NCBI GenBank assembly: GCA_023935145.1
Contig: CM043697.1
Coordinates: forward strand, 48,775,001-48,839,000
DNA length: 64,000 nt
Reading direction: 5' to 3'
Source: Bretschneidera sinensis
Taxonomy: Eukaryota > Streptophyta > Magnoliopsida > Brassicales > Akaniaceae
Position numbers and translations under genes: made by a program. Below, piece after piece: positions 23,225 through 35,163 of this stretch. Position 1 is the stretch's first letter. Each line of letters opens with the position of its first letter. The notes below the pieces were generated by a model, which worked only from the letters and a program-made list of their open reading frames with translations, was not told the origin of the DNA and ran no database searches.

Positions 23225-23520
23225 CATGAAATAAAAGAACCGGGAAGGCACTCGATCTAAATGAAATAAAAGAATCGTGATAGCCGGTATATGCTGGAAA
23301 TAAAAAAAACTGAGAAGGCACACGGTCTAAATGAAACCATGACAGTCGGTATATGCTAGAAATAAAAGAACCTGGAAGGTAGTCGGTCTAAATGAAACCC
23401 TGACAGTCGGTATATGCTGGAAATAAACAAGTTAGGAAGGCAACTGGTCTAAATAAAACCGTGACAGTCGGTATATGTTGGAAATAAAAGAACCGGGAAG
23501 ACAACTGATCTAAGATAAAA
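23225..23520. repeat. About 61-bp LTR tandem repeats
   Basis: Units combine AAATAAAAGAACCGGGAAGG, a GTCTAAATGAAACC segment and GTGACAGTCGGTATATGCTGG. About five imperfect units occur here, and similar arrays are at 4995-5110, 9835-10040 and 30365-30600 in the other LTRs, with different copy numbers. Confidence 0.85.
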
Positions 23521-24379
23521 CATGTCAACATGTGGGAAGACGTTCCCAAATAATAAAATAATTTAAATTCATGCATTACATTTGTTTTAAATATTGATTA
23601 TTATTGCTTGAGACGTTAAAGTGTTATTCTTGATTGTAAATTTATTGATAGATGAATGAGTCTCACAGAAAGACAGATATGATGAAAAAGAAATATGAAA
23701 GTATGATATTATAAGAATTATCTGAGTGATTGATTATATGTTGTGAACCTCATAATGAGGTAATAATGAGATAGAATTGATAATCTCAAGATAATTAAAT
23801 ATATGAGAAGAAAAGATTGATAAATGATGAGGATTATGATATGAGTAGTGATAATAAAATGTCGTTATCGAGTCATATGAGATATAGATGAATGAATATT
23901 ACAAGACTATTTTAAAAATCGAATACTTTTAGTAAATTTAATTCACTGAGCTTGTGAAGCTCACTCCTCAGGAAGCGGGCAGGACAGATAGATTGGTGAG
24001 CTGAGATTCAGACTGAGTCATTATCTGTAAGCCATGTGGTCCACATCCTCAGACTAATGGAAAGAAAAGAAAATATTTGTAAATTCATGCATAATATGTT
24101 GTATATAATGTTTCAGTTGGGATCTTAATGATGTAACTCTCATGTTAAGGGTTGAGGATTTATGTATGTAGATAATTCAGTTGATGTTTTTATATTGTTG
24201 CATATATGGGTCTTGCTGGGATTTCAAAATGTGATGACATCGTCTCAGGGGTGGCCAACTCAGGATGGGTCATTACAATTTTAGTATCAGAGCATTAGGT
24301 TTTATGATTCTTTAGATTGCATAAAAATTTAAAGGAGTTGAAGATTTAAATAAACTATATTTTAATGTAGAGTCTGAGG

Positions 24380-25797
24380 ATGACACGTGAAGATGTTAGA
24401 GCTAGAGGTAGAGTTCTGAATCAGAGGGGACATGGTAGACCCCCAATATTTAAAATAATTGAAGCAGAGGGGGAGGTTGAGTATGTGGTTCATGCAAGGG
24501 AACATGTTACTATTGCAACTGGTACTAGTAGAGGGAGGAGATAATATAATATTAGGAGGGATGAGTTAAGAGAAGTTTTGGATCGTGTTATAAAGAGAAG
24601 TTCTGGATTGTGTTATAAAGAGAATGAATGCAGCAAAAGAAAGGGCTAATAATTTACAGACGAGATTAGAGAAAATAGGTAGAATAGAACCTGATATGGT
24701 GAGATAAGAAGCTCAGGAGGGAGAAGGTGTGTTTGCACATGAGATGCAAGGGGATTGTTTTGTGAGGTATCTTAAGTTTAAACCCAAGTCTTTTAAAGGA
24801 TTTGTAAATCCTGTGGAAGCTGAGCAGTGGATTAAAAATTTTAAGATATATTTTGAAATCTTATCAGTGACAGATAAACAGAAGGTTGTTTTTGCTTCAT
24901 TTATGCTGGAAGATGAGGCTTCTCAATAGTATGAAGAAATTCTGCCTAGATTGAGTACATAGATAGAACAACCCTTAACTTGGCATAAGTTTAAGGATGT
25001 GTTCTTTGCGAAGTATTTTCCAGATACATTTCGAGCACAGTAGGAGAGAGATTTTATTCATTTAAGGCAGTATGTTTTATTTGTGATTGAGTATGATGGT
25101 AGATGTATAGCCCTGTCGAGGTTTTTACCTGAGTTAGTGAATATGAAGGAGAGGAAATGTAAGAGATTTTTAGGCGGGTTACACTATGAAATTCGGACTA
25201 AACTCTCTTATATGGGTATTGAGAATTATGCTATACTGGTGGATAAAGCATTACAGATTGAGAGGGATTTAATGGAGTTTAGAGGTAAGAGGGATTGGTT
25301 GAAGAGGTCTAGATTTGAGAGACCCAGAGGTGATAACAGTATGAGTATGCAAGGTGGGAGACCATCCCAGAGGGAGCGTCCCTTGTCACAAGGAACTGTA
25401 ATACAGAGTTCGAGGCAAGCAAGGTATGTTGCTTCTGTAGCTCAGAGTAATTATCAGTGGGAACCTTAGATTTGGGAGACAGACTATGGGAACTAGGAGT
25501 TATGGTAGAGGAGTAAGTATGCCACCAAGAGGAAATGGTAATCTGATGTATGATCGAGAGAAAAGAGTTTGCTTTAGATGTAATCAGACGGGGTATATGT
25601 CTCAGAATTTCCCTACTCGTATGTGCTTTATATGTGGTGAGGGAGGACATGTTCGTGCAGATTGTCCAGTGAGGAAATCTACTGACGTAAATGCTGGAGA
25701 TATGGGGAGAAGATATGTGGAGAAAGGTGGTAGATCAGGGAGTCTGCAGGGCAAAGGTAGAGGATCAGTAGCTGAGAGAGGATGCGATGGTCAACTA
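24380..25797 (+). pseudogene. Element C gag
   Basis: It starts ATGACACGTGAAGATG about 80 bp after the primer site. Motifs include FKGFVNPVEAEQWI, KYFPDTFRAQ and RKCKRFLGGLHYEIRTKLSY of Retrotrans_gag. It ends with two zinc knuckles: CFRCNQTGYMSQNF (His and final Cys replaced, as in element A) and CFICGEGGHVRADC (intact CX2CX4HX4C). Stops at many points and at least two frame changes (near 24700 and 25470) make it non-coding. Confidence 0.88.
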
Positions 25798-25800
25798 TAG

Positions 25801-28800
25801 TCCAGAGACAGCATAGTCTATGTGTTGACCCAACAGGATGCACAGGTCACTCCTGATATTGTTATGAGTATGGTATCTATTCTTAGTAGACTTGCTAGAT
25901 TATTGATTGATCCTGCTGTAACCCATTTTTTTGTATCCAGTGCTTATACAAAATCTATTTATGCTAGTGTTAGTCCTTTGATGCATGATGTTATTGTTGA
26001 GGTTCCTACTGGGGATAGGGATTATTATCAGGACAATTTATCAGGCTTGTGTGATTGGTATGGCTGGTAGAGAATTTGAAGTTGATTTGTTGCCTTTAGA
26101 TATAACAGATTTTGATTTAATTTGAGGGATGAATTGGTTATCTGCATATCATGCTTAGGTAGATTGTTTTAGAATGAATGTGGTGTTTAAGATACCAAGA
26201 TAAGAAGAATTTAATTTTCCGGGAGAATATAAGATATTTGCTAACTGTCTTATTTCTGCCCTGACTGCTAGTAAATGGTTGAAGAAGGGTTGTAAGGGGT
26301 ATTTGGCATGTGTTGTGGATTCTAGAAAGGAGATTAGGAAGTTATAAGAAATCTTGGTATTGAAAGATTTTTTTTGATGTATTCCCTGAGGAGTTGCCTG
26401 GTTTGCCTCCCAATAGAAAGATTGAGTTTTCTATTAAGGTGATTCCAGGATCAGCACCCATATCTATAGCACCTTATAGAATGGCACCAGCTGAGTTGAG
26501 AGAATTGAAAGTTCAGCTTCAGCAGTTGCTAGATAAACAGTTTATTCGACCTAGTATGTCGCCTTGAGAAGCCCCTGTGTTGTTTGTAAAGAATAAGGAT
26601 GGAACGATGAAGTTGTAAATTGATTATAGACAGTTGAATAAGATCACCATCAAGAATAGATATTCCTTGCCCAGGATAGATGATTATTTGAGCAGTTACA
26701 AAGAGCTAGGGTGTTTTTTAAGATAGACCTGAAATCAAGTTATTATCAATTAAGGATAAAGGAAGGGGACGTACCTAAGACTGCTTTTAGGACACGTTAT
26801 GGCCATCATGAGTTCCTTGTGATGCCACTTTGGTTAACTAATGCTCTTGTAGCATTTATGGATCTAATGAATTGGGTGTTAAAACTATTCTTGGATAGAT
26901 TTGTAATTGTATTTATTGATGATATTCTGGAATATTCCAAGAATGAAGAGGAGCATAGACAACATTTAGATATAGTGTTGGAAATTCTGAGGAGAGAGAA
27001 ATTATATGCAAAGTTCTCTAAGTGTGATTTTTGGTTGAGTGAAATATCTTTCTTGAGGCATGTTGTGTTAGGAGATGGGATAACGGTTGACCCACAGAAA
27101 GTACAGGCAGTGTTGAATTGGGAAAGACCCACTAGTATAACTTAAATTAGAAGCTTTTGGGGTTGGTAATTATAAGAGGTTTATCTAGAATTTTTCTATG
27201 ATTGCTGGACCATTGACTAGATTGACCATGAAGGAAGTGAAGTTTAGGTGGTCAAAAGAATGTGAGAGGAGTTTCCAGTTGTTGAAACAAAAATTGACTA
27301 CTGCTCCGGTATTAGTGCTCTCTTCTGGTGATGAAGGATTTGTGTTATATATTGATGAGTCACATCAGGGGTTGGGATGTGTGTTGATGCAACATAGGAG
27401 AGTTATATCTTATGCTTCTAGGCAATTGAATAACCAAGAGAGGAATTACCTGACTATGATTTAAAATTGGCTGTCATAGTTTTTGCTTTGAAGATTTCGA
27501 GACATCATCTGTATGGAGCTATTTATGAAATTTTTACTTATCATAAAAGTTTGACGCGTTTGCCTACCCAAAAAGAGTTGAATTTGAGGTAGAGGATGTG
27601 AATGGAGTTGATTAGTGATTATGACTGTACAATTCATTATCATCCAAGGAAAGCTAATGTAATAGCTGATGCATTGAGTAGAAAGTCTATAGGGAGATTA
27701 GCTACTATTGGGAGTTATGATCCTAGTTTGATGATAGAATTAAGAAAAGATGCAGTTGAGTGTTAGTGATAGAGGAGTATTGATGGCAAATATGGTGGTA
27801 AAATCTTCTATTATTGATCACTTGTTACAAATGCAGAGTAGAGATGAAGGGATAGAGAAGATCAGACAGGAAATATTAAGTGGGAAGCTGACTAAGTTTA
27901 GAATTAAGGAAGATGGTATGGTGGTATTGGGACATAGATTTTGTGTTCCTAATGATGTGGAGATAAGAAAAGAGATACTAAGGGAGGCTCATGATTTTGT
28001 ATATTTTACGCACCCGGGTAATAATAAGATGTACAGGAGTTAAGACAGAATTATTGGTGGTCAGGGATGAAGTAGGATGTAACGGAGTATATTTCTAGAT
28101 GTTTGACTTATCAACAGGTGAAGTCTGAGAATAGACATCCAGCAAGTTTATTACAACCTCTTCCAGTACCTGAATGGCTATGGGAGAATGTGAGCATGAA
28201 TTTTGTGTCTGGTTTTCCCCGTACCTAGAGAGGTCATGATACTGTATGGGTTATAGTGGATAGACTTTCTAATTCTTTGTATTTCCTTCCTATTAAAACT
28301 ACTTGGAGTCCTGAAAAGTTGGTTGAATTGTATGTATCGGAGATTGTAAGATTACATGAAGTACCTTTGAGCATTGTATTAGATAGAGATTCTATATTTA
28401 CTTCTGGATTTTGGAGGGGTTTTCAAGAAGCTATGGGTAAGAAATTGCAGTTTAGTACAACTTTTCATGCACAAACTGATGGGTAATCATCAGAATATTA
28501 GAAGATATGTTAAGGGCAAGTATATTGAGTTTCTTATTGAGCTGGGATGCTTATTTATCTTTTATCGAGTTTGCATACAATAATCAGTATCAAAATAGTA
28601 TTGGGATGACACCATTTAAGGTTTTATATGGTAAAAGGTGTAGAACTCCAGTATGTTGGGAAGAAGTTGGAGAAAGAAAGATGTTTGGTCGAGCAATGAT
28701 AGATTTGACTATTAAGAGGATCAAACTAGTTAGAGAGAATCTTAGAGCAGCACATAACACACAGAAGGGATATGTTGATAATAGAAGACGACCTCTTGAG

Positions 28801-29253
28801 TTTCAGGTTATTGACTGAGTATTTTTGAAGATATCTCCGTGGAAGGGTGTATTGGGGTTTAAAAAGAAGGGAAAGTTGAGTCCGAGATTTGTGGGGCCAT
28901 ATGAGGTGATTAAGAGAGTTGAACCAATAGCATACATGTTGGATTTGCCTCTAGAATTAAAACAATTACATAATGTGTTTCATGTTGCACTTTTGAGAAA
29001 GTGTTTACATGATAAATCCCATAGTATTTCAAATCAAACTGTAGAAATTCAGGAAGATTTGACTTTTATGCAAGTATCGGTCAGAATACTAGACAGAAAT
29101 GAACAAGTCTTGCATAATAAAGTTATTCTTTTGATTCAAGTATTACGACAGAACAAAGATATTGAAGAAATTACTTGGGAGCATGAGACAAGAATGAAGA
29201 AAAAATACCCTCAACTTTTTCATGAGTTAGGTTCGGGGATGAAATTTTTTATA
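25801..29253 (+). pseudogene. Element C pol (protease, RT, RNase H, integrase, tail)
   Basis: Domains in order: protease near 25900 (LLIDPAVTHFF; family LIDPGATHSF); RT from about 26400, with [32 protein letters not shown] and the catalytic site [14 protein letters not shown]; RNase H near 27200-27680 ([23 protein letters not shown]); integrase with VVDRLS, LDRDSIFTSGFW and FHAQTDG; then a tail with HNVFHVALLRK and EEITWEHE, chromodomain-like. The integrase finger ends CLTYQ, the same change as in element A. Stops and frameshifts are frequent, so no product is expected. Confidence 0.88.
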
Positions 29254-30707
29254 AGGTGGGTAGAATCGTAATACCCGTGTTCTTAAAGTAAGGGTAAAGA
29301 AGTAATTTGATAAATATAAAATGGAATTAAAATATTATATATATGAAAGATTTATTATTAAAATAATCAGTTTGAAAAAAAAAATGGAAGCGTCCAACGT
29401 GAGTCCAAAGAAGAGAGGAAAAAAAAAAAACAAAACCGTGGGACAACACCTGGACATCCAGGTGTTGTCAATAAAATGTGAAAGTGGTGTGTGGTAACCA
29501 CCACAGGTGTTGTCAATAAAATGTGAAAGTGGTGCGTGGTAGCCACCACATTTGGATTAAAACGGTGGCAGTGGTGTTAAGTTATTATTAAAACGTTTTT
29601 ATTATTTTGTTTTATTATTTCCTACCAAATCTTGTTTGGTTTTTTTCTTTCTTCAATCCAGATTACTCTATTTCTTTAAACACTTCGGGACTGAAAGAAG
29701 GTTGAAAGAATAAAATTTTGAAGGTGTTTGCGAGAGAATTTAAAGAAGGTCGAGAAAGAAAAACAAAATGTAATAATGTGAATTTTATTTTTGAAATTTA
29801 GCATACATGAAAAATAGCTGGAATTTGATGTAGAAATTTAAAGGTATGAATTATGAAAAAATTGAAGAATAAATTAAGAATTTTAATATAAATATTATGT
29901 CAGATGTTAACGATCAACAATCGAGGGAAATTGCTGAAAGAAGTAGGAAAGGCAAAGAGGTGATCCACAGGTAGCTATAAGTGCTACGTGGTGAGTTATA
30001 TTTACTTTTAGTAATCGAGATAAATATGAAATATAAAGTGATGATATTTGAATTAATTACTAACTGGATGATAGATGAAAGTTGGTTGATTGGTATGATA
30101 GGAATAATTGAAATGTTAAAGATTTATTATATGAGAAGTAATATTATTGAAATAATGAGTTGATTAAATATATAATGAAGAGATAAACAACATTCTTGAC
30201 AAGCTATGATTGATAATTTGATATGATATATGACGAGATAATTTAATGAATATGATAAAATAATAATTTTGAGAAAGAGCTGTATAGCTAAATTGAATTT
30301 CTGAATGTATATTTGTTTTATATTATTGTTCATATGCATATTTTATATCACTGTTCATATGCATATGCATGAAATAAAAGAACCGAGAAGGCAGCCGATC
30401 TAAATGAAATAAAAGAACCGTGACAGTCAATATATGCCGAAAATAACAGAACCGGGAAAGCAGTAGGTCTAACTAAAACCGTTACAACCGATATATGCTG
30501 GAAATAAAATAATTGAGAAGGCAGCTGATCTAAATGAAACCGTGACAATAGGTATATGCCGAAAATAAAAGAACCAGGAAGGCAACCAATCTAAGATAAA
30601 ACATGTCGACATATGGGAAGACGTTCCCAAATAATAATACAATTTAAATTCATGCATTACATTTGTTTTAAATATTGATTATTATTGCTTGAGATGTTCC
30701 AAAAACT

Positions 30708-31935
30708 TGTTGTGAGTTTTAAATTACTCGCAAGCGCACGAGTTGTTTGCAATATAGTGTTGTGCAAGTGCGAGGTCGAATCCACAAGGAATTGCGTTGT
30801 GAAAATATAAATTTATCTAAACTAATCTTATCTTAACTTAGTTCCGAGTTTTGTATTATATGTTTCAAAATAAATAAAAGCTAAACTAAATTGATTTTAA
30901 AAACTAATAAAAATACTAAGGTTTCTGAATCCACCCCACCAAAGTTAAGTATATATCTCAATGTTCTAAAGATAACCTATCAAAAAATTCCATGAATCCA
31001 ACTTAAGACAAAAAACAACAAATATCCCAATTAAACCAAAAGCATCCAATGTATCCGCTCTCAACAAATCACAAAGGAAATCCAATTTAATCGAAAACAA
31101 TTCGATGTATCCATAAGATGAAACACAAGGAATATCCAACAGAACAATTTAAAATCAATCAATCACAAGATTAACTCAAATAATTGACAGAACATTTATA
31201 CTAAAAAAATGTCATATTTGTACAAGAAAATCTGAACTATTATGCCAAACAACGGTGAGGCTTCATCTTCAACCTTAGCTGAACATTCTAGCCACTCATA
31301 ACTACGAAACTACAATTCATAATAAAAGTACTAAAAATTAAACTAAAACAACTAAATAAAAAGAAATAAATAACTTTACATGGGAGAAATTCCACTCGCT
31401 GATGGGCGGTGCTTCCCCTCGTGGTAGCAAAGCCTTCGGGATCCACCAGAATGCTAGTAGACGTCCACCGGTTAACACCAAAGTGGCCCAGGAATTGTAC
31501 ACTGAATGATGAGGTCAGATGGTGTATATATAGGGGGAGTCCCGGAGTAGCATGGGTTTCAAATTCGATGTGGGATACTGCCCGAGTGCGCTCGATCGCA
31601 GAATGATGCGATCAATCGCAAGTGCGATCGATCGTATGTCTTGTGCGCACGATCGCGTGTGCGCTCGATCGCTTGTCTGGTGCGCTCGATCACAGATGCA
31701 CTGTACTGCAAACATTTCGATGTGGGATTGTTAACTATGCGCTCGATTGCAGCATAGTGCGATCGATCGCTATTGCTCCTGAAGCTTCACATCTCCTAAA
31801 ATGCTTCATTTTCTCCACAAACCTATAAAAATACACAAAACACAAAAAGACATAAAATAAAGTGAAATACTACTAACTAAGAGCATAACAAATATAAGTT
31901 AAGGGTCTTAAATATGCAATATTTAAGACTCATCA
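30708..31935 (-). repeat. 3' LTR of the Athila-like element
   Basis: 1228 bp, ACAACA...TGATGAGTC read outward on the minus strand. It contains a palindrome-rich zone at 31575-31765 with CGATCGATCGC-type words. It is about 70 bp longer than its partner, mostly from extra copies in that zone. Confidence 0.88.
31575..31765. repeat. GCGCTCGATCGC palindromic repeat zone
   Basis: Nine or so variants of GTGCGCTCGATCGC, GTGCGATCGATCG and GCGCACGATCGC occur in about 190 bp. The matching zone in the other LTR (36035-36155) has about five. The core CGATCG is self-complementary and CpG-rich in an otherwise AT-rich LTR. Confidence 0.85.
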
Positions 31936-32304
31936 AATACCCCCAAACTTATATTTTGCTAGTCCCTTAGCAAAACATAATAAAAAAAACTAAATGAACA
32001 ACAAGGATTATAAAGATAAGTTCAATATTCATGGTATCAAAAAATTTAAGGAGCATACAAAATCATGAGATTCATTCATGAGCAAGCTTAAATAAGTCGA
32101 ACCCATCTTCACAATGAATAAGAATTTAAAACCTAATTACTTACAAGAGGCCTGGTAAGACATCACAAGCTTGAATCAGTGTAAAGTGAATTAGCATATA
32201 CAGATGAAGTTTCCAAATAACTTCAATGTACAAGGTAATTCAAGTATCAAGATCCACATAATTTATCATCGGAAAGAACAACGATGGCATAGTTTTTTTT
32301 ATTA

Positions 32305-32306
<2 letters not shown>

Positions 32307-32367
<61 letters not shown>
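32307..32367. repeat. TA microsatellite
   Basis: About 29 TA dinucleotides inside the noncoding 3' region of the Athila-like element. Confidence 0.95.
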
Positions 32368-32370
<3 letters not shown>

Positions 32371-32544
32371 CTCTGCTATGTTTAGTTTCCTTAAGCTTTC
32401 TAATTGACCCATGTAACGAGTATTGAGTCAATGACTCCCAAACCAGATGATTTTAGGGAATTAGGTGTAAAGACACCCCTAAGGACTTACTAACTCGAGT
32501 CAAAAAGGCTACGAAATTAAACTGGCCTTAATACTACCAAGCAA

Positions 32545-32730
32545 AATTTTCACCTTTTGACGTGAACATTCACTGCTTACTGAGGCAAGAGGTCCAGTTA
32601 CTCAGCGAAAAGTTTCACAATGATCATTATGAATAAAATTCCCACATTTTGACATGAACACTCACTACTTACTGAGGCAAGAGGTCCAGTTACAAAGTGG
32701 AAAGTTTATTGATGACGATCATTATAAATA
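32545..32730. repeat. Tandem duplication of about 92 bp
   Basis: Two units share TTTTGACRTGAACAYTCACT, GCTTACTGAGGCAAGAGGTC and GATCATTAT. They lie in the noncoding 3' region of the Athila-like element, with about 85% identity by eye. Confidence 0.8.
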
Positions 32731-33367
32731 TTAGTAGTTTTTTATTTTTTATTTTTTTATATATGCCCAAGTGTTTATCCAACAAGTCATCCGGTTTCAG
32801 TTAAGACAAGGAAACGTATACATTCAACTCGCATGTCATACCTCACACAAATATGTGCTAATGTGCTCATGTGATATTAGATCAAACATGTGAATTCTCG
32901 AAAATGCCTAAAGTAAGTAACTAAAGTTTAAACTCTATCATCAGATCATGTGTTCAAAGTTTTAAACTCACCAATGAAATCACATCACAATTTTTCAAAT
33001 CAACCAAAATTTTTAGACGAACATGAACATGTATTTATCTTTATGACGAAAAGACAACAAATTAGGACAAAGTGTGTGATGTGTCTCCTATACCCCCAAA
33101 CTTAAATTACACATTGACCCCAATGTGTGACTAATATGGAAAGAGCTAACCTGAGATATGGAGAACTATCTGGACTGGTATGGCTCATAGCATAACCCAA
33201 ACTTGAACTGAAGTACGCATTTTCCTTGAAAAATAAAGACTGGAAAACAAAAAATACTAGAAACAAACATTAATCATAAATACATAAAATAATAAATAAA
33301 CATAAAGGATAAGCTGTGGGATGCCTCCCATGAGCGCTAAGATTAACGTCTTCAGCCAGACCCAACA

Positions 33368-34447
33368 TTAGTAATCATGCCCAACTAAGCGCTCCACCAT
33401 CTGATCAATAAATGGGAATGAAAAATGATCAGTCCTTGTGGCAGCGTTCAGTTTACGGTAGTCGATACACACTCTCCACCCTGACTGAACACGAGTTGGC
33501 ACCAACTCGTCGTCCTTATTCTTCACTACCATTAATTCAGCATGTTTAGGTACGACTTGAATCGGGCTCACCCACTTGCTATTAGAGATGAGATAAATGA
33601 TCCCCGCATCTAATAGCTTAATTACTTCTATGCTCACAACCTCTTGCATAGCTGGGTTGAGCCTTTTTTGTGGCTCCCTCGATGGCCTGGCATTCTCCTC
33701 CAAATGTATCTTGTGCATTACCAACGAGGGGTTGATTCCCTTGATATCCTCAATAGTCCAACCGATAGCTTCTTTGTGCTCTCTTAAGACATCTAATACT
33801 TTCTCCTCTTGAGCCTCATCCAAATATGAAGCTATAATCACAAGCAAACTATCGGCTGAACCTAGGAACTTATACTTAAGATTATCTAGTAAAGGCTTAA
33901 GTTCCTTCTTGGGGGTTTCAGGTGCGGTGGTCTCCTCCGTCTTAGTGCTCTTCTGAGGAGGAGACTCCAAAATAGCATTCACTTGCTCAAGTAATTTATC
34001 TAAATCCAAATCCTCTCCAAATTGAGCAAAGCATACCTCTAGGGGGTCCTCAATGCGGGATTCATCAACAATCTCCTCTGTCTTACTGCTCTCTCGAGGA
34101 GCAGACTCCAAGATAGTATTTTCTTGCTCAAGTAACTTATCTAAATTCAAATCCTCTCCAAACTGAGCAAAGCATGCCTCCATAATGTCCTCAGACTTCC
34201 CTTCTTTCTTGGGCGCTTGTAGTCTCTTAGGGTAAGGCACTTTAGGAAAAAACGACCTAGGAAGATCCTTAATAATACGAGTGGCTGTAGATGGCTTAGC
34301 ATCTCTCTTCTCATTGTTGTCACTTTCTTGCCCTTGGTGCATAGCAGGGTTCTCTTCCACTTGATTGTACACTTGTCTCCCAGACAAGTATGGGACAGTT
34401 GATTGCACTTGTTCCTGCCAATGTATAGGAGTTGATAAATTTCCCAC
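33368..34447 (-). pseudogene. Athila-like gag-pol linker and RT N-terminus
   Basis: A 359-codon open frame. The first part is a charged linker with two near-repeats of CFAQFGEDL(N/D)LDKLLEQ. It then shows LKYKFLGSADSLLVIIAS, EEKVLDVLREHKEAIGWTI and DIKGINPSLVMHKIHLEE, the start of Athila-group RT, and SGWRVCIDYRKLNAATR with FPFIDQMVERLVGH. It stops where the RT palm begins, so the catalytic YxDD site and all later domains are missing. One extra residue block (HAELMVVKNKDDELVP) is normal for the group. This frame is open but cannot give an active enzyme. Confidence 0.88.
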
Positions 34448-34501
34448 AGCAAACTGTTCCTTTGGGTTAGGATCAGGTTGACTGGGGAACTCTTCATTCT
34501 C

Positions 34502-35061
34502 TCATTCACCCACATAACTTGCGATTTGATCCATTTGACTCTCTAGCTTGGCAATCGCTTGGGTGTTTTCTATTGTTGCATTCATTACTTCGCTCATGGA
34601 TTGGCTAGTCATTTTCATGTACTCCTTAAGGGTGTCCTCAAGTGACTGTGAAACTGGCACTGGTGTTTGAATGAGAGCTTGGTAAGCAGGTAATGGTGCT
34701 GGATAGGCTGAGTGACTATAACTTGGAACTGGTGGAGGAAATTCGGGAGGGTATTGAGTGTGAGCTTGATAAGGGGCTCCTCCTTGATTCCTCAGTTGGT
34801 TCTGCGTCCATGAAAAATTAGAGTGGTCCCACCACCCTGGATTGTACGTTTCGCATTGAAAGCATTCATTTGTTCCATGGGATACTCGGCAAAAGCCGAC
34901 ATTGATGGACAATTCTGTGCTAAATGCATAGGACTAGCACAGATGGAACAACTATCAACATTGAATGTGTTGGGAGCATTGATGGACGGGTCGGTCATTT
35001 TCATGTACTCCTTAATGGTGTCCTTTAAATACTGTGAAACCGGCGCTGGATTCATCCACAT
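34502..35061 (-). pseudogene. Athila-like gag C-terminal part
   Basis: The zinc knuckle CSICASPMHLAQNC (CX2CX4HX4C) is intact and followed by AFAEYPMEQMNAFNA. In a second frame ETYNPGWWDHSNFSWTQNQL and NQGGAPYQAHTQYPPEF continue the protein, so a frameshift lies near 34850-34880. The first 25 residues (PAPVSQYLKDTIKEYMKM) duplicate a later segment (PVPVSQSLEDTLKEYMKM), and the normal gag N-terminus is absent. Copy-choice during reverse transcription could explain this. Confidence 0.85.
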
Positions 35062-35139
35062 TTTTAAAATTTTTTTTTATAACTAACTAGTAGAAAAATA
35101 AAATCAATTCAGACAAAAAATTTTCACAAACCAAACAAA

Positions 35140-35157
35140 TCTCCGGCAACGGCGCCA
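35140..35157 (-). promoter_or_regulatory. Primer-binding site (Asp tRNA type)
   Basis: The minus strand reads TGGCGCCGTTGCCGGAGA, complementary to the 3' end of a plant Asp tRNA as used by Athila elements. It begins 6 bp inside the LTR end. Confidence 0.85.
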
Positions 35158-35163
35158 AAAACT

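Larger units (their letters stand above)
22518..24277 (+). repeat. 5' LTR of element C
   Basis: 1760 bp, TG...CA. Compared with the 3' LTR it lacks about 300 bp near 23116. It contains a long TA microsatellite (22585-22641) and about five units of the GACAGTCGGTATATGCTGG repeat (23225-23520). Confidence 0.88.

Noticed and set aside
31409..31828. Several open frames on both strands over the CGATCGATCG zone
   Set aside because: Produced by the palindromic repeats and present in both LTRs.
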